Below, in pieces: positions 57,243-57,366 of a stretch of DNA of 57,366 bases. A program made the position numbers and the translations under genes. The stretch is taken from positions 1-57,366 of the forward strand of contig JAGTRS010000025.1 in NCBI GenBank assembly GCA_018262195.1, written 5' to 3'. The notes below the pieces were generated by a model. It was given only the letters and a program-made list of their open reading frames with translations. It had not been told where the DNA came from and searched no databases. Position 1 is the stretch's first letter, and every line of letters starts with the position of its first letter. The DNA is from Pseudomonadota bacterium (GTDB lineage: Bacteria; Pseudomonadota; Gammaproteobacteria; Burkholderiales; Rhodocyclaceae).

Positions 57243-57366
57243 TCAGCGGTTCTTGAACACCGGTTTTCGCTTCTCGACAAAGGCCGCCATGCCTTCCTTC
57301 TGGTCTTCGAGGGCGAAGGCCGAGTGGAAGACGCGGCGCTCGAACAACAGACCTTCGTTCAGGCTG
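57243..57366 (-). CDS. Enoyl-CoA hydratase/isomerase, C-terminal part
   Basis: Only the last 40 residues are in the window: [20 protein letters not shown], then [20 protein letters not shown] and TGA. The GLxFERRxF and DQKEGMxAFxEKRxPxFxxR pattern is the conserved end of the crotonase family. The N-terminal part lies beyond base 57366. The 30 bases between its stop and the upstream end of the glycosyltransferase gene hold nothing recognisable. Confidence 0.92.
   Translation of the reverse strand, partial: SLNEGLLFERRVFHSAFALEDQKEGMAAFVEKRKPVFKNR

Overview
The window is high-GC chromosomal DNA. Its gene orders (mreB divergent from gatCAB, ampG-metW-metX, polA next to DUF2782-thrB, nadD-rsfS-rlmH-maf) suggest a betaproteobacterium, most likely of the Rhodocyclales (Dechloromonas/Azonexus-like). 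That placement is inferred from gene order and protein appearance; no database was searched. I saw no rRNA, tRNA, CRISPR array, integrase or transposase.

Region by region: 1-763 is the 5' part of mreB. 865-4606 is gatC-gatA-(lipoprotein)-gatB. 4607-6715 holds a DUF4124-like gene, pyrE and an exonuclease III gene. 6793-8120 is a small membrane-protein operon (DUF883/YqjD, YqjE, YqjK-like, and a LETM1-like small protein). 8104-11104 is ampG-metW-metX on the minus strand, with a structured leader in front of metX. 11351-17066 looks like a cyclic-di-GMP/outer-membrane uptake neighbourhood: a PilZ protein, a TonB-dependent receptor, a GGDEF protein with a decayed EAL domain, and an ABC-type periplasmic binding protein. 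17119-18044 is a SCO-type copper chaperone plus a small periplasmic protein.

18102-30231 is a late-step cobalamin locus: bluB-cbiB-cobD-btuF-btuF2 on the minus strand behind one cobalamin riboswitch; cobQ on the plus strand; cobU on the minus strand; and cobT-cobS-(small membrane ORF)-cobC on the plus strand behind a second cobalamin riboswitch with a strong terminator. The encoded steps are lower-ligand (DMB) synthesis, aminopropanol arm, amidation and nucleotide loop assembly. A two-gene phosphorelay (histidine kinase and receiver-TPR protein) sits inside this locus. No corrin-ring genes, corrinoid adenosyltransferase or btuCD are present here.

30276-43136 is a long LPS/outer-core cluster: four GT9 (heptosyltransferase-like) and four GT4 glycosyltransferases, MsbA, a polysaccharide deacetylase and an O-antigen ligase. 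From msbA onward every junction overlaps by 1 or 4 bases, implying translational coupling.

43184-51543 is housekeeping: polA, a LOG-family gene, DUF2782, thrB, two paralogous multi-pass membrane proteins, nadD, rsfS, rlmH and maf. 51530-57212 (minus strand) is an accessory unit: a glycosyltransferase, a 1340-residue adenylation-carrier-membrane protein like the poly-lysine synthetase family, and an adjacent phosphopantetheinyl transferase. The window ends in the 3' part of an enoyl-CoA hydratase gene.

The best candidates for something new are the Pls-like synthetase unit, the YqjD/LETM1-like operon, the metX leader, the alternative-hairpin region between the second riboswitch and its terminator, and the TonB/PilZ/GGDEF-degenerate-EAL neighbourhood.
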